Assembly: GCF_937129435.1 (NCBI RefSeq)
Contig: NZ_CAKZNF010000036.1
Location: 1 to 46,987 of the forward strand
Length of the DNA: 46,987 nt
Origin: an uncultured Parasphingopyxis sp.
Lineage (GTDB): Bacteria > Pseudomonadota > Alphaproteobacteria > Sphingomonadales > Sphingomonadaceae
Direction: 5' to 3'
A program made the position numbers and the translations under genes. The notes below the pieces were generated by a model. That model saw only the letters and a program-made list of their open reading frames with translations, searched no databases and was not told the DNA's origin. Below are positions 25,901 to 33,619 of the stretch, one piece after another. Position 1 is the first letter of the stretch; the number at the start of each line of letters is the position of its first letter.

Positions 25901-26548
25901 ATGGCCAAATCGTTCACACCCACCCGGTACGGAAGGAAAAAGGGCATGAGCCCTGCCGGGATCGCCACGGTCGTCATATTGCACGGCGCAGCGATCACCG
26001 CCGTCGTGATGAGCAAATCGTATATCATCAATCCGTCCCAGACCCCGACCCAGGTCGAACTTATCGAGGTCGACGATCCCCCGCCGCCCACCATGCCCGA
26101 ACAGCCGGTCGACCCCGAGCTGCCCGACGTGCCGGTGACGGTCACATCGGATCCGATTCCGCGGCAAGAGGTGCGGCCGCGTATCGAGCCTCCGATCACC
26201 TTCGACCCCGGCCCGCTGACCCGGCTCGATCCGCCGCCGCCCCCGCCGCCGCCGCCGCCGCGCGATCCAGTGGTCCGGCCGGCGCAGTTCGCCAACAACG
26301 CCGCGCTGCAGCCGCCCTATCCGCCGCGGCTGATCCGCCAGAATGTCGAAGGCAATGTCACGGTGCGCGTGCGGATCGGGGCGGACGGCCGGGTGACCGA
26401 AGTGCAGCGGGTTTCGGCCGATCATGAGCTGTTCTTCGAGGCGACCCGCGAGCACGCCCTGCGCCGCTGGCGCTTCACGCCGGAAACGCGCAACGGGCAT
26501 CCCGTGGCAAGCTGGCAGACTCATACGGTGCAGTTCCGGATTTCGTGA
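25901..26548 (+). CDS. tonB: Energy transducer TonB
   Basis: The 215-residue protein has a short cytoplasmic start, one membrane helix (about residues 24-43, GIATVVILHGAAITAVVMS), a periplasmic proline- and acid-rich spacer with a run of prolines near residue 110, and the C-terminal TonB domain: PPYPPRLIRQNVEGNVTVRV, GRVTEVQRV and HALRRWRFTPETRNG. It transmits proton-motive force from ExbBD to outer-membrane receptors; ExbBD is not encoded here. GAGAGGAGG lies 4-5 bases before the ATG. An AT-rich Zur-like box upstream suggests zinc-dependent expression, so this may be a specialised TonB. A hairpin repeat follows its stop. Confidence 0.92.
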   Translation: MAKSFTPTRYGRKKGMSPAGIATVVILHGAAITAVVMSKSYIINPSQTPTQVELIEVDDPPPPTMPEQPVDPELPDVPVTVTSDPIPRQEVRPRIEPPITFDPGPLTRLDPPPPPPPPPPRDPVVRPAQFANNAALQPPYPPRLIRQNVEGNVTVRVRIGADGRVTEVQRVSADHELFFEATREHALRRWRFTPETRNGHPVASWQTHTVQFRIS

Positions 26549-26554
26549 TTTGGT

Positions 26555-26582
26555 CAGACTCGACCTTGCGGTCGAGCGCCGC
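26555..26582. repeat. Dispersed hairpin repeat, copy 2 (after tonB)
   Basis: The core is identical to copy 1 except in the loop: CTCGACC-TTGC-GGTCGAG followed by CGCCGC. It begins 6 bases after the tonB stop codon, the same placement as in the other two copies. No T run follows on the plus strand, which weakens a simple terminator reading. Confidence 0.75.
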
Positions 26583-26644
26583 ACCGGCCCGCTCAAATCC
26601 CAATCCCCTTTCGCTCGCCCGCAACCGCGCCTATCTTCGCTGCC

Positions 26645-27097
26645 ATGATCAGGATGCCGCCCAAGCCCCGGGTTCTCTGGGACGATATCAAATCCTTCTT
26701 CTCGCGCGGGGAACGACATCACTGGATCGCGATCATTCCCGCGATGATGGTGCCGGCCGGAATCTTCTATCTTTTCGTGCTCGATGCCGAGACCAATATC
26801 GTCAGTGACGAGCCGGTGGTCATCTATGCCGAAAGCTGGCCGCTCGGCCGGACGGACGAGGAAATCATCGAACGCCAGCGCGAATTCGCGCTCGAGCGCA
26901 ACGAGCAGATCGCGCTGCGCCGCCAGCGATTCCAGGAGGCGGCGGAAGCGCTGGGCGTCGAATATGACCGCGAGGCGGCGGCCGAGGCCGACCGGATCAC
27001 CGAAGAGAACCGCCGCACGCTCCGCAGGGCGGAAGGCGAAGCCGCCGGCGCCGAAAATGCAGAGCCCGAAGCGGAGACCGATGCTGCCGGGCGCTGA
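26645..27097 (+). CDS. Single-span membrane protein with charged coiled-coil tail
   Basis: The 150-residue protein has one transmembrane helix (about residues 26-46, WIAIIPAMMVPAGIFYLFVL), then a conserved-looking VIYAESWPLGRTDEEI, then a strongly charged helix predicted as coiled coil (EIIERQREFALERNEQIALR and onwards) and an acidic tail. The coiled-coil part should lie outside the membrane on the periplasmic side. No family name is recognised, but its 17-base overlap with ribD implies coupled translation with the riboflavin gene. The role is unknown. Confidence 0.75.
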   Translation: MIRMPPKPRVLWDDIKSFFSRGERHHWIAIIPAMMVPAGIFYLFVLDAETNIVSDEPVVIYAESWPLGRTDEEIIERQREFALERNEQIALRRQRFQEAAEALGVEYDREAAAEADRITEENRRTLRRAEGEAAGAENAEPEAETDAAGR

Positions 27098-28076
27098 TGC
27101 GCGTTTCATGGATGCGGCGATCGCGCTGTCGCTGCGCGGGCGCGGACGTACGACGCCCAATCCCAATGTCGGTTGCCTGATCGTCAGGAACGGCACCGTG
27201 ATCGGCCGCGGCTGGACGCAGCCGGGCGGCCGGCCGCATGCCGAGGCGACGGCGCTCGACAGCTGCGACGCACGCGGCGCCGACATCTACGTCACGCTCG
27301 AACCCTGTACGCACGAGAGCGAGCGCGGCCCGGCCTGCGCCGACCTGCTGATGGCAGCCGCACCGGCGCGAGTGATCGTCGCCGCATCCGATCCCGATCC
27401 GCGCACCAATGGCAAGGGGCTGGAGCGGCTCCGCGCTGCGGGGATCGCTGTGCATCAGGGCCTGCGCGAGGCCGAAGCGCGCCGCGCCATGGCGGGTTTC
27501 TTCGCACGGCAGGAGCAGGGCCGCCCGCATGTAACGCTGAAGATCGCGATGTCGCTCGACGGCCGCATCGCGCTGCCCGACGGGACGAGCCAGTGGATCA
27601 CGGGGCCGGAAGCGCGGGCCCATGCCCATGTCGAACGCGCCGCCGTCGACATGATCGTCGTCGGGCGCGGCACGGCGGAGGCGGACCATCCCAGGCTCGA
27701 CGTGCGGCTCACCGGCCTTGAGGATCGCCGCCCCAGGCGCGGCATCCTGACGCACGAACACAGCAATTATCAGCGCTTCGTGCTCAAGGCGGACCAGCCC
27801 GACTGGGTGCATCTGGCGGCACCGGAAGAGATCGCCCGCCTGGACGGCGTCGACCGCGTCCTGATCGAAGGCGGCGCCGGCGCGGCTGCGGCGTTCGTGG
27901 CGGCGGACCTCGTCGACCGCCTCCTCATCTACCGCGCGCCGATATTGATCGGCGAGGGGCTGCCGGCGCTCGGCGATATCGGGCTGGGAGACCTCGCCGC
28001 AGCGCATGGCCGATGGCAATCGGCCGGGAGCAGAGCGCTTGGCGCCGACAGGCTGGAGACCTTCGAGCGAACATAG
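27081..28076 (+). CDS. ribD: Bifunctional riboflavin deaminase/reductase RibD
   Basis: RibD carries out the second and third steps of riboflavin synthesis. The N-terminal deaminase (about residues 5-145) has HAEATAL with the zinc histidine and catalytic glutamate and the cysteines of LEPCTHESERGPAC; GRTTPNPNVGCLIV precedes it. The C-terminal reductase (about 150-330) has HVTLKIAMSLDGRIAL, SQWITGPEARAHAH and VLIEGGAGAAAAF. The length of 331 residues is slightly short because the reductase lacks some loops. The ATG at 27081 lies within the preceding gene's end. Other riboflavin genes follow at 29339, 30013 and 31424, with a histidine kinase in between. Confidence 0.93.
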   Translation: MLPGADARFMDAAIALSLRGRGRTTPNPNVGCLIVRNGTVIGRGWTQPGGRPHAEATALDSCDARGADIYVTLEPCTHESERGPACADLLMAAAPARVIVAASDPDPRTNGKGLERLRAAGIAVHQGLREAEARRAMAGFFARQEQGRPHVTLKIAMSLDGRIALPDGTSQWITGPEARAHAHVERAAVDMIVVGRGTAEADHPRLDVRLTGLEDRRPRRGILTHEHSNYQRFVLKADQPDWVHLAAPEEIARLDGVDRVLIEGGAGAAAAFVAADLVDRLLIYRAPILIGEGLPALGDIGLGDLAAAHGRWQSAGSRALGADRLETFERT

Positions 28077-28249
28077 CAACCCGCGCCAGCGTCACGCGGC
28101 CGGTAGCAAGCGCCTGAAATCAGGAATGAAATCATCGACTTTGCCCCGAAAAGCGCATAAGCCGGTCCCGATCAAAGGCACGGGTCCCTTTGGCCAGCGG
28201 AAAGGCGGTGTTTTGCTTTCCCGGATGTAGCCCGATTGAAAGGGCCGGT

Positions 28250-29275
28250 ATGCAACGTCTCGCTCAATATGATGTCAGCCGCCAGTTTCTGACCCGCAAG
28301 GGCCAGATCGGGGCGCAATATATTTTCGGGTTGCTCTGCGCTGTGGCCATGGTCGGCTTGCGGACGATCATCGATCTGGGAGCGCCCACTTCGGGGCCGT
28401 TCGCGCTGATCTACCCCACCGTCTTGCTGGCAACGCTCTACGGACATTTGCGCGCGGGCATCACGGCCCTTGTGCTCACATTCCTCTGGGCCTGGTATTT
28501 CGTGCTCCCCGCGCCCGCCTCGTTCGCCTTTGTCGACCCCACGGATTCCGCGCGCGTTCTGCTGAACCTTTCATGTTGCATCGTGCTGATCATTTTCGCC
28601 GAAGCCTTTCGCCGGGTCGCGCACAGCACGGTCGAACAGGTTCGCGAAGCCGCGGACCGGCGGCTGACGCTGCTGGCGGAATTGGAGCACCGGACGAAGA
28701 ACAATTTCGCGCTCGTCGCCAGCATGCTCGAAATCCAGAAGCACCGGCTCGCCGATCCGGCATTGCATCAGCCGCTCGACGACGCCGTGGGGCGGGTGCG
28801 GACCTTTGCCGAGGCCTATTCCAACCTTGACCTGGAACACGCCGGACAAAGCGAAGTCGCCATGGCCTCCTATCTAAACGTCCTGCTCGACCGGCTCGAG
28901 CAGGCAGCCGTGCCGGCAAATGTCGAATTGTACCGCGAGATCGAGGCCACGACCCTGCCGCGCGAAATCGCGGTCGCCATCGGCCTGTATCTCAACGAGG
29001 CGCTGTCCAATTGCCTCAAATATGCCTTTCCCGAAGGCCGCAAGGGGACGGTCGGCGTCTTCTTCCATGTCGGCGAGGATGGCTGGCGGCTGACGATCGA
29101 CGATGACGGGATCGGCAAGGCATTGCCGTCCGACGCGGCGGGTGGCCTGGGATCGAGCCTCATGGTCGCCTTCGCGCAACAGGCCGGTGCGTCGCATAGT
29201 TCCGGACCGGCCGAGCGCGGCTATCGCGCCGAACTGACGACGCAGAAGACCCACGCCGAAGCCGCCGCGACCTAG
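28250..29275 (+). CDS. Membrane sensor histidine kinase (HisKA_2/HWE-like, DUF4118 sensor)
   Basis: The 341-residue kinase starts with a DUF4118-type membrane region: three to four helices in residues 20-125, with a short periplasmic part (TSGPFALIYPTVLLATLYG, LRAGITALVLTFLWAWYF). The dimerisation and phosphorylation segment is ELEHRTKNNFALVASMLEIQ, with H-R-x-K-N as in HisKA_2/HWE kinases, followed by an ATPase domain with ALSNCLKYAFPEG and DDDGIGKALP. No response regulator is adjacent. It lies between ribD and ribE in the same orientation. The ATG at 28250 has AAAGGG upstream; an earlier start at 28190 adds no recognised sequence. Confidence 0.87.
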   Translation: MQRLAQYDVSRQFLTRKGQIGAQYIFGLLCAVAMVGLRTIIDLGAPTSGPFALIYPTVLLATLYGHLRAGITALVLTFLWAWYFVLPAPASFAFVDPTDSARVLLNLSCCIVLIIFAEAFRRVAHSTVEQVREAADRRLTLLAELEHRTKNNFALVASMLEIQKHRLADPALHQPLDDAVGRVRTFAEAYSNLDLEHAGQSEVAMASYLNVLLDRLEQAAVPANVELYREIEATTLPREIAVAIGLYLNEALSNCLKYAFPEGRKGTVGVFFHVGEDGWRLTIDDDGIGKALPSDAAGGLGSSLMVAFAQQAGASHSSGPAERGYRAELTTQKTHAEAAAT

Positions 29276-29338
29276 CCCGGCAAGGGCCGCCCCCGCTTCC
29301 CCTTCGACAATCGCCCCGGCAGGCGATAAGGCACGCCC

Positions 29339-29956
29339 ATGTTCACCGGAATCATCACCGATGTCGGTCGCATCCGCAAAAGCGACCAGCGCGGCGACCT
29401 CAGGCTCGAGATCGCCTGCAGCTACGATATCGACACGATCGATCTCGGCGCGTCGATCGCCTGTTCGGGCGTCTGCCTGACCGTCGTCGACAAGGGCATC
29501 GACGAGCAGGGTCGCGGGTGGTTCGCGGTCGACCTTTCGGCAGAGACGGTCTCGCGGACCGCGCAGGGCCATTGGAATGCTGGGTGCCCGCTCAACCTCG
29601 AACGCGCACTCAAGGTCGGCGACGAACTCGGCGGGCATATCGTCACCGGCCATGTCGACGGTATCGGCGAGGTGGTCTCGGTGACGCCATCGGGCGATTC
29701 GACGGTCGTTACGATTCGCGCGCCCGCAGCGCTCGCCCCCTTTATTGCAGCCAAGGGATCGATCGCGCTCGATGGGGTTTCGCTGACTGTGAATACCGTC
29801 GAAGACGGCGCCGGCACTGTCGGTTTTACCGTGAACCTGATCCCTCACACCGCCGAGGTGACCACTTTTGCCAAGATCGCCGAAGGCAATGCCGTCAACA
29901 TCGAAATCGACACGATGGCGCGCTACCTGCAGCGGATGACCGAAGTCGCTCGCTGA
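29339..29956 (+). CDS. ribE: Riboflavin synthase alpha chain
   Basis: Riboflavin synthase disproportionates two lumazine molecules to riboflavin. The 205-residue protein has the two tandem barrel repeats of the family: MFTGIITDVGRIRK at the start, IACSGVCLTVVDKG, SAETVSRT, then GGHIVTGHVDGIGEVV, SIALDGVSLTVNTVED and LIPHTAEVTTF. All are intact. It is cytoplasmic and works as a trimer. Its stop is followed by the palindromic control region of ribBA, so ribE probably ends one transcript and ribBA begins another. Confidence 0.95.
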   Translation: MFTGIITDVGRIRKSDQRGDLRLEIACSYDIDTIDLGASIACSGVCLTVVDKGIDEQGRGWFAVDLSAETVSRTAQGHWNAGCPLNLERALKVGDELGGHIVTGHVDGIGEVVSVTPSGDSTVVTIRAPAALAPFIAAKGSIALDGVSLTVNTVEDGAGTVGFTVNLIPHTAEVTTFAKIAEGNAVNIEIDTMARYLQRMTEVAR

Positions 29957-29960
29957 TATT

Positions 29961-30004
29961 GAAATGTGATCGGGGCTTGCAGTATCACATTTCAGTGTGA
30001 TAAT
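29961..30004 (+). promoter_or_regulatory. ribBA promoter with palindromic operator
   Basis: A -35-like TTGCAG (29977-29982) and a -10-like GATAAT (29999-30004) are separated by 16 bases. Most of the spacer and part of the -10 form a perfect 20-bp palindrome, TATCACA-N6-TGTGATA (29983-30002). A second perfect inverted repeat, GAAATGTGAT (29961-29970) with ATCACATTTC (29984-29993), shares the middle half-site. A protein bound here should block RNA polymerase. Transcription should begin near 30011, about two bases before the ATG at 30013, so the message would be leaderless. No FMN riboswitch elements are present. Confidence 0.6.
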
Positions 30005-30012
30005 ATGGCGTC

Positions 30013-31287
30013 ATGTCTACGCCTCTGATCGAAAATGTCCGCAGCCTCGTCACCTCCGGAGAGGTTACCAAGGCCGGGCTCGCCAAGGCCGCCGGGCTCC
30101 ACCCCAACACGCTCCGCAGCATGGACGAGGAGGACTGGAACCCGACCGCCGAAACGCTCCGCAAACTCGAAACCTATCTCGTCACCGGCGGCGGCGAGGC
30201 GCTCGCCAGCCCGGAAGAGATCATCGAGGCGGCGCGCAACGGCCGCATGTTCATCCTCGTCGACGACGAGGATCGCGAGAATGAAGGCGACCTCGTCATT
30301 CCCGCGCAGATGGCGACGCCCGATGCGATCAACTTCATGGCCAAGCACGGACGCGGGTTGATCTGCCTGTCGCTGACGCGGACGCGCGCCGAACAGCTCG
30401 GCCTCGATCCGATGACGCGCAACAACCGCGAAAGCATGGGTACCGCCTTCACCGTCTCGATCGAGGCGGCCGAGGGCGTCACCACCGGCATTTCGGCGGC
30501 CGACCGCGCGCGGACGATCTCGGTCGCGATCGACGGCTCCAAGGGACCGGAGGATATCGTCTCGCCGGGGCATATCTTCCCGCTGATGGCGCGCGACGGC
30601 GGCGTGCTCGTGCGCGCGGGCCATACCGAGGCGGCGGTCGACATCTCGCGCCTTGCCGGGCTCAACCCCTCGGGCGTCATCTGCGAGATCATGAACGAGG
30701 ACGGCACGATGGCGCGGATGGGCGACCTCCTCGCCTTCGCGCAGCTCCACAACCTCAAGATCGGCACGATCCGCGACCTGATCGCCTATCGCCGCAAGCA
30801 CGACCATCTCGTCGAGAAACAGGCCGAGGCGCCGTTCACCAGCCGCTGGGGCGGCGACTGGAAGGCGATGACCTTCTTCAACACGGCGACGGGGACCGAA
30901 CAGGTGGCGCTGGTCAAGGGGCATATCGATCCCGACAAGCCAACGCTCGTCCGCATGCACGCGCTGTCCGCCTTTACCGATGTGTTCGGCGAAGAGAGCG
31001 AGCGCGGGCAGATGCTGTCGCGCTCGATGGAGATCATCGGCGAGGAAGGCGCCGGCGTCGTCGTCGTCATCAACCGGTCGATGCAGGGTGCGTTTACGAA
31101 GGCGCTGCAACTGAAGACCGGCGCGGCGTCGCGCGACATGGAGGAGCTGCGCGATTACGGCGTCGGCGCACAGATCCTGACCGAGCTCGGCGTCGAAGAG
31201 ATGATCCTGCTGACCAACACGCATCACAGCCTGGTCGGCCTCGACGCCTATGGCCTGTCGATCGTCGACGAACGGCCGATCGAATAG
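30013..31287 (+). CDS. ribBA: HTH-DHBP synthase-cyclohydrolase-like fusion (RibBA)
   Basis: The 424-residue protein has three parts. Residues 1-60 form an added helix-turn-helix-like region, VTKAGLAKAAGLHPNTLRSM, similar to the XRE/Cro type. Residues 65-270 are 3,4-dihydroxy-2-butanone-4-phosphate synthase, with the acidic metal site DDEDRENEGDL, GRGLICL, GVTTGISAADRA and RAGHTEAAVD. Residues 285-424 match the GTP cyclohydrolase II domain in fold, but where the zinc cysteines should be it reads LVRMHALSAFTDVFGEES, so this half is very probably inactive. The cell must have another RibA. No ribosome binding site precedes the ATG; a leaderless start is inferred. The extra domain and the palindrome suggest self-regulation. 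Confidence 0.9.
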   Translation: MSTPLIENVRSLVTSGEVTKAGLAKAAGLHPNTLRSMDEEDWNPTAETLRKLETYLVTGGGEALASPEEIIEAARNGRMFILVDDEDRENEGDLVIPAQMATPDAINFMAKHGRGLICLSLTRTRAEQLGLDPMTRNNRESMGTAFTVSIEAAEGVTTGISAADRARTISVAIDGSKGPEDIVSPGHIFPLMARDGGVLVRAGHTEAAVDISRLAGLNPSGVICEIMNEDGTMARMGDLLAFAQLHNLKIGTIRDLIAYRRKHDHLVEKQAEAPFTSRWGGDWKAMTFFNTATGTEQVALVKGHIDPDKPTLVRMHALSAFTDVFGEESERGQMLSRSMEIIGEEGAGVVVVINRSMQGAFTKALQLKTGAASRDMEELRDYGVGAQILTELGVEEMILLTNTHHSLVGLDAYGLSIVDERPIE

Positions 31288-31303
31288 GTACGATACAATA
31301 GAT

Positions 31304-31410
31304 CGTCATTGCGAGGAGCGAATCGGCGCGGCAATCGAGAGCAACTTGCCCTGAGCAACGTGCGGTGCGCCATGAAGCTCTGGATTGCTTCGCTTTGCTC
31401 GCAATGGCGG
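31304..31410. repeat. REP-like inverted repeat (CATTGCGAGG family), copy 2
   Basis: GTCATTGCGAGGAGCGAA opens the element at 31304 and CTGGATTGCTTCGCTTTGC followed by TCGCAATGG closes it. Compared with copy 1 the inner part is more degenerate, with a longer spacer. It lies between ribBA and ribH, so it may reduce read-through or protect the ribBA message end. Confidence 0.8.
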
Positions 31411-31423
31411 GTAGGAGAACATC

Positions 31424-31843
31424 ATGGCAAATTTCCTGATCGTCGAAGCGCGGTTTTACGACCGGTTTAATGACTGGCTGATCGAAGGCGCAATCGCCGC
31501 GCTCGAGGCGGCGGGGCACCGGCATGCGGTGATCACCGTGCCCGGTGCGCTGGAGATTCCGGGCACGGTCGCGATGGCAGCCGAAACCGGGCGCTATGAC
31601 GGCTTCGTCGCAATCGGCGTCGTCATCCGCGGCGAGACCTATCATTTCGAAATCGTCGCCGGCGAAAGTGCGCGCGGACTGATGGCGCTGTCGATGGACG
31701 GCGTTCCGATCGGCAACGGTATCCTGACCGTCGAAAACGAAGCGCAGGCCGAAGTGCGCGCCCGGCCCGACGCCAAGAACAAGGGCGGCGAGGCGGCCAA
31801 GGCCGCGATCGCGATGTTCGACCTGAAACAGCAATTGAGCTGA
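31424..31843 (+). CDS. ribH: 6,7-dimethyl-8-ribityllumazine synthase
   Basis: RibH condenses the RibD product with the four-carbon phosphate made by RibB to give lumazine. The 139-residue protein shows [51 protein letters not shown] with the histidine of the active site, [21 protein letters not shown] and the basic C-terminal [10 protein letters not shown]. All are family hallmarks. It forms large oligomers in the cytoplasm. It is separated from ribBA by a REP-like element and is preceded by GTAGGAGA. It is probably the last riboflavin gene in the cluster. Confidence 0.95.
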   Translation: MANFLIVEARFYDRFNDWLIEGAIAALEAAGHRHAVITVPGALEIPGTVAMAAETGRYDGFVAIGVVIRGETYHFEIVAGESARGLMALSMDGVPIGNGILTVENEAQAEVRARPDAKNKGGEAAKAAIAMFDLKQQLS

Positions 31844-31847
31844 CCGG

Positions 31848-32285
31848 GTGGAGCCGCCGCCTTCCCGCTACAGCGTGATCGAGAAGGACCGGCGGCTATT
31901 CGTATTCGACCGCGGCGAACCAGTGATGACGCTGGTCCACCACGCTCATCCCGGTGAGACGCCGGGAAAGCGGCGCGAACGGGCGAAGGCCGAGCGCAAG
32001 GCCCGGACAAACGCGCCCGGACTGCCGCAGGCGCGGGCAGCGGCAAAGCGACCGGAGCGCCGCTCTAAACCCGCCACGTCAACGAACGGGCCGGCCAGCA
32101 ACAAGGCCGCGGGCCGCCTGATCGGCAGCATCGCGGCGTTCAGCGTACTCATTTTCCTGTTCTGGCCACTCTTGCTGCCGCTACTGTTCATCGGCGCCGT
32201 TGCGCTTGGCGTTTTGCAGAACCAGGGGCAATCCGCGCACAAAAGGGTGCTGGGCGCCTGGTGGCGCTGGGTGAGTGCCGAATAG
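31848..32285 (+). CDS. Basic protein with C-terminal membrane segment, unknown
   Basis: The 145-residue protein starts with GTG, 4 bases after the ribH stop. Its first 35 residues (RYSVIEKDRRLFVFDRGEPV) look folded; residues 40-90 are a very basic, low-complexity linker rich in R, K, A and P; residues 92-120 are one or two hydrophobic helices (LIGSIAAFSVLIFLFWPLLL). The C-terminus is short and basic. The protein should sit in the inner membrane with its basic part in the cytoplasm. No family is recognised. Position suggests co-transcription with ribH. Confidence 0.6.
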   Translation: MEPPPSRYSVIEKDRRLFVFDRGEPVMTLVHHAHPGETPGKRRERAKAERKARTNAPGLPQARAAAKRPERRSKPATSTNGPASNKAAGRLIGSIAAFSVLIFLFWPLLLPLLFIGAVALGVLQNQGQSAHKRVLGAWWRWVSAE

Positions 32286-32355
32286 GGATAGATCAAATAG
32301 CGCGGCGTAACGTGATCTTGCCAGGCTTTAAGTGTCCAGCGACAAACTAACCGCC

Positions 32356-33474
32356 CTACTCCGCCGCGACATTCTCCTCGGCGACCGGATAGTCGACATA
32401 GCCTTCGGGGCCGTTCGAATACCAGGTTGGCGAAAAATCCCACGGCCCCTTGCCCTCGGCCACGCCGTTGAGCGGGATATCCTCACGGAAACGCCGGACG
32501 AGATCGGGGTTGGAGATAAAGGGCCGACCATAGCTGATCGCATCGGCGATCCCGCTGTCGAGCGCCGCCTGCCCGCTTTCCTTCGTATAGTCGGAATTGA
32601 GGACGAGCGGCGCTTTGAAGACCTTGCGGATTTCGGGCGAGAGCTTGGGAACGTCGGTGTTCCCGAACGTGCCTTCGGGCCCCGGTTCGCGCAGCTCGAG
32701 AAAGGCAATGCCGACATCGGCAAGCTTTTGCGCGGCGAGCGGGAAGACGCTGCCCGGGTCGCTATCGTTCGTGCCCTGCGAATCGCCATTGGGCGAGAGG
32801 CGCACGGCCGTCCGGTCGGCGCCGGCTTCTTCGGCAACGGCCTGCGCCACTTCATGCAGCAGGCGTGTGCGATTGTCGGGCGATCCGCCATATTCGTCGT
32901 CGCGCAGGTTGGTGCCGTCGCGCAGGAACTGGTCGATCAGATAGCCGTTCGCGGCATGGATCTGGACGCCGTCGAAGCCGGCCGCCATCGCGTTCGCCGT
33001 GGCCTTGCGATAGTCGTCGAGCAGGCCGGGCACTTCCTCCACGGCAAGCGCGCGCGCCTCGACATAGGGCTTCTTGCCAGTCGGCGTATAGGCTTCGCCC
33101 GGGGCCGTCGTCGCAGAAGCGGAGATCGGCTTTTCGCCGTCCAGGAAATCGGAATGGACGATCCGGCCCATGTGCCAGAGCTGCAGGATGATCCGGCCGC
33201 CATTGTCGTGCACGGCCTTGGTCGCGAGCTTCCAGCCTTCGGTCTGCTCCTCGCTCCATACGCCCGGCGCAGCAGGCCAGCCCAGGCCCTGTACGCTGAT
33301 CCCCGTCGCCTCGGCGATGATCAGGCCCGCGCCCGCGCGCTGGCCGTAATATTCGGCCTTCATTTCGGTCGGCACGAAGCCCGGCGCGGCGCGGCCGCGC
33401 GTCAGCGGCGCCATCAGGATGCGGTTGGGCGCGTCGATGGCGCCGAGCTGGATGGGATCGAAGAGCGAAGGCAT
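32356..33474 (-). CDS. Old yellow enzyme-type NADH:flavin oxidoreductase
   Basis: The 372-residue FMN TIM-barrel enzyme belongs to the NemA/OYE group. Marks are LFDPIQLGAIDAPNRILMAPLTRGRA, then YYGQRAGAGLIIAEAT, LQLWHMGRIVH, FDGVQIHAANGYLIDQFLRDG, the LRDDEYGGSPDNRTRLL block and ISYGRPFISNPDLV. Members reduce activated double bonds such as enones, maleimides or nitro-esters with NAD(P)H. The substrate here is unknown. The ATG at 33474 gives the family start MPSLFDPIQLG. It is divergent from the COQ9 gene; a GC-rich inverted repeat lies between them. Confidence 0.93.
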   Translation of the reverse strand: MPSLFDPIQLGAIDAPNRILMAPLTRGRAAPGFVPTEMKAEYYGQRAGAGLIIAEATGISVQGLGWPAAPGVWSEEQTEGWKLATKAVHDNGGRIILQLWHMGRIVHSDFLDGEKPISASATTAPGEAYTPTGKKPYVEARALAVEEVPGLLDDYRKATANAMAAGFDGVQIHAANGYLIDQFLRDGTNLRDDEYGGSPDNRTRLLHEVAQAVAEEAGADRTAVRLSPNGDSQGTNDSDPGSVFPLAAQKLADVGIAFLELREPGPEGTFGNTDVPKLSPEIRKVFKAPLVLNSDYTKESGQAALDSGIADAISYGRPFISNPDLVRRFREDIPLNGVAEGKGPWDFSPTWYSNGPEGYVDYPVAEENVAAE

Positions 33475-33562
33475 GCGATAAAGGCTCCTGCTAAATGGTC
33501 TGCGGCAAGACATAGCCAAAAGGTTTCAATTCGCCACCCCTTGTGCCCAAAGCAATTCTTCG

Positions 33563-33593
33563 CGGGGCCAAAGCCGCGTCGCGCTTGGCCCCG
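33563..33593. repeat. GC-rich inverted repeat between divergent genes
   Basis: CGGGGCCAA (33563-33571) and TTGGCCCCG (33585-33593) form a perfect 9-bp inverted repeat with a 13-base spacer, 27 bases before the COQ9 start. It may be an operator shared by the two divergent genes or a leader hairpin. No family could be assigned. Confidence 0.4.
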
Positions 33594-33619
33594 GCGCGCC
33601 CCGTGCCTATGTTGCTGCC

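Noticed and set aside
26231..26263. A GC-rich CCG/CCGCCG tract in tonB as a simple-sequence repeat
   Set aside because: It encodes the proline-rich spacer that TonB proteins require, so protein function explains it.
28077..28249. Possible FMN riboswitch before the kinase or elsewhere in the riboflavin cluster
   Set aside because: The conserved FMN-element blocks (AGGxxCAGGGTGxxATTC-like and the GCGA ends) could not be found here or upstream of ribD, ribE, ribBA or ribH.
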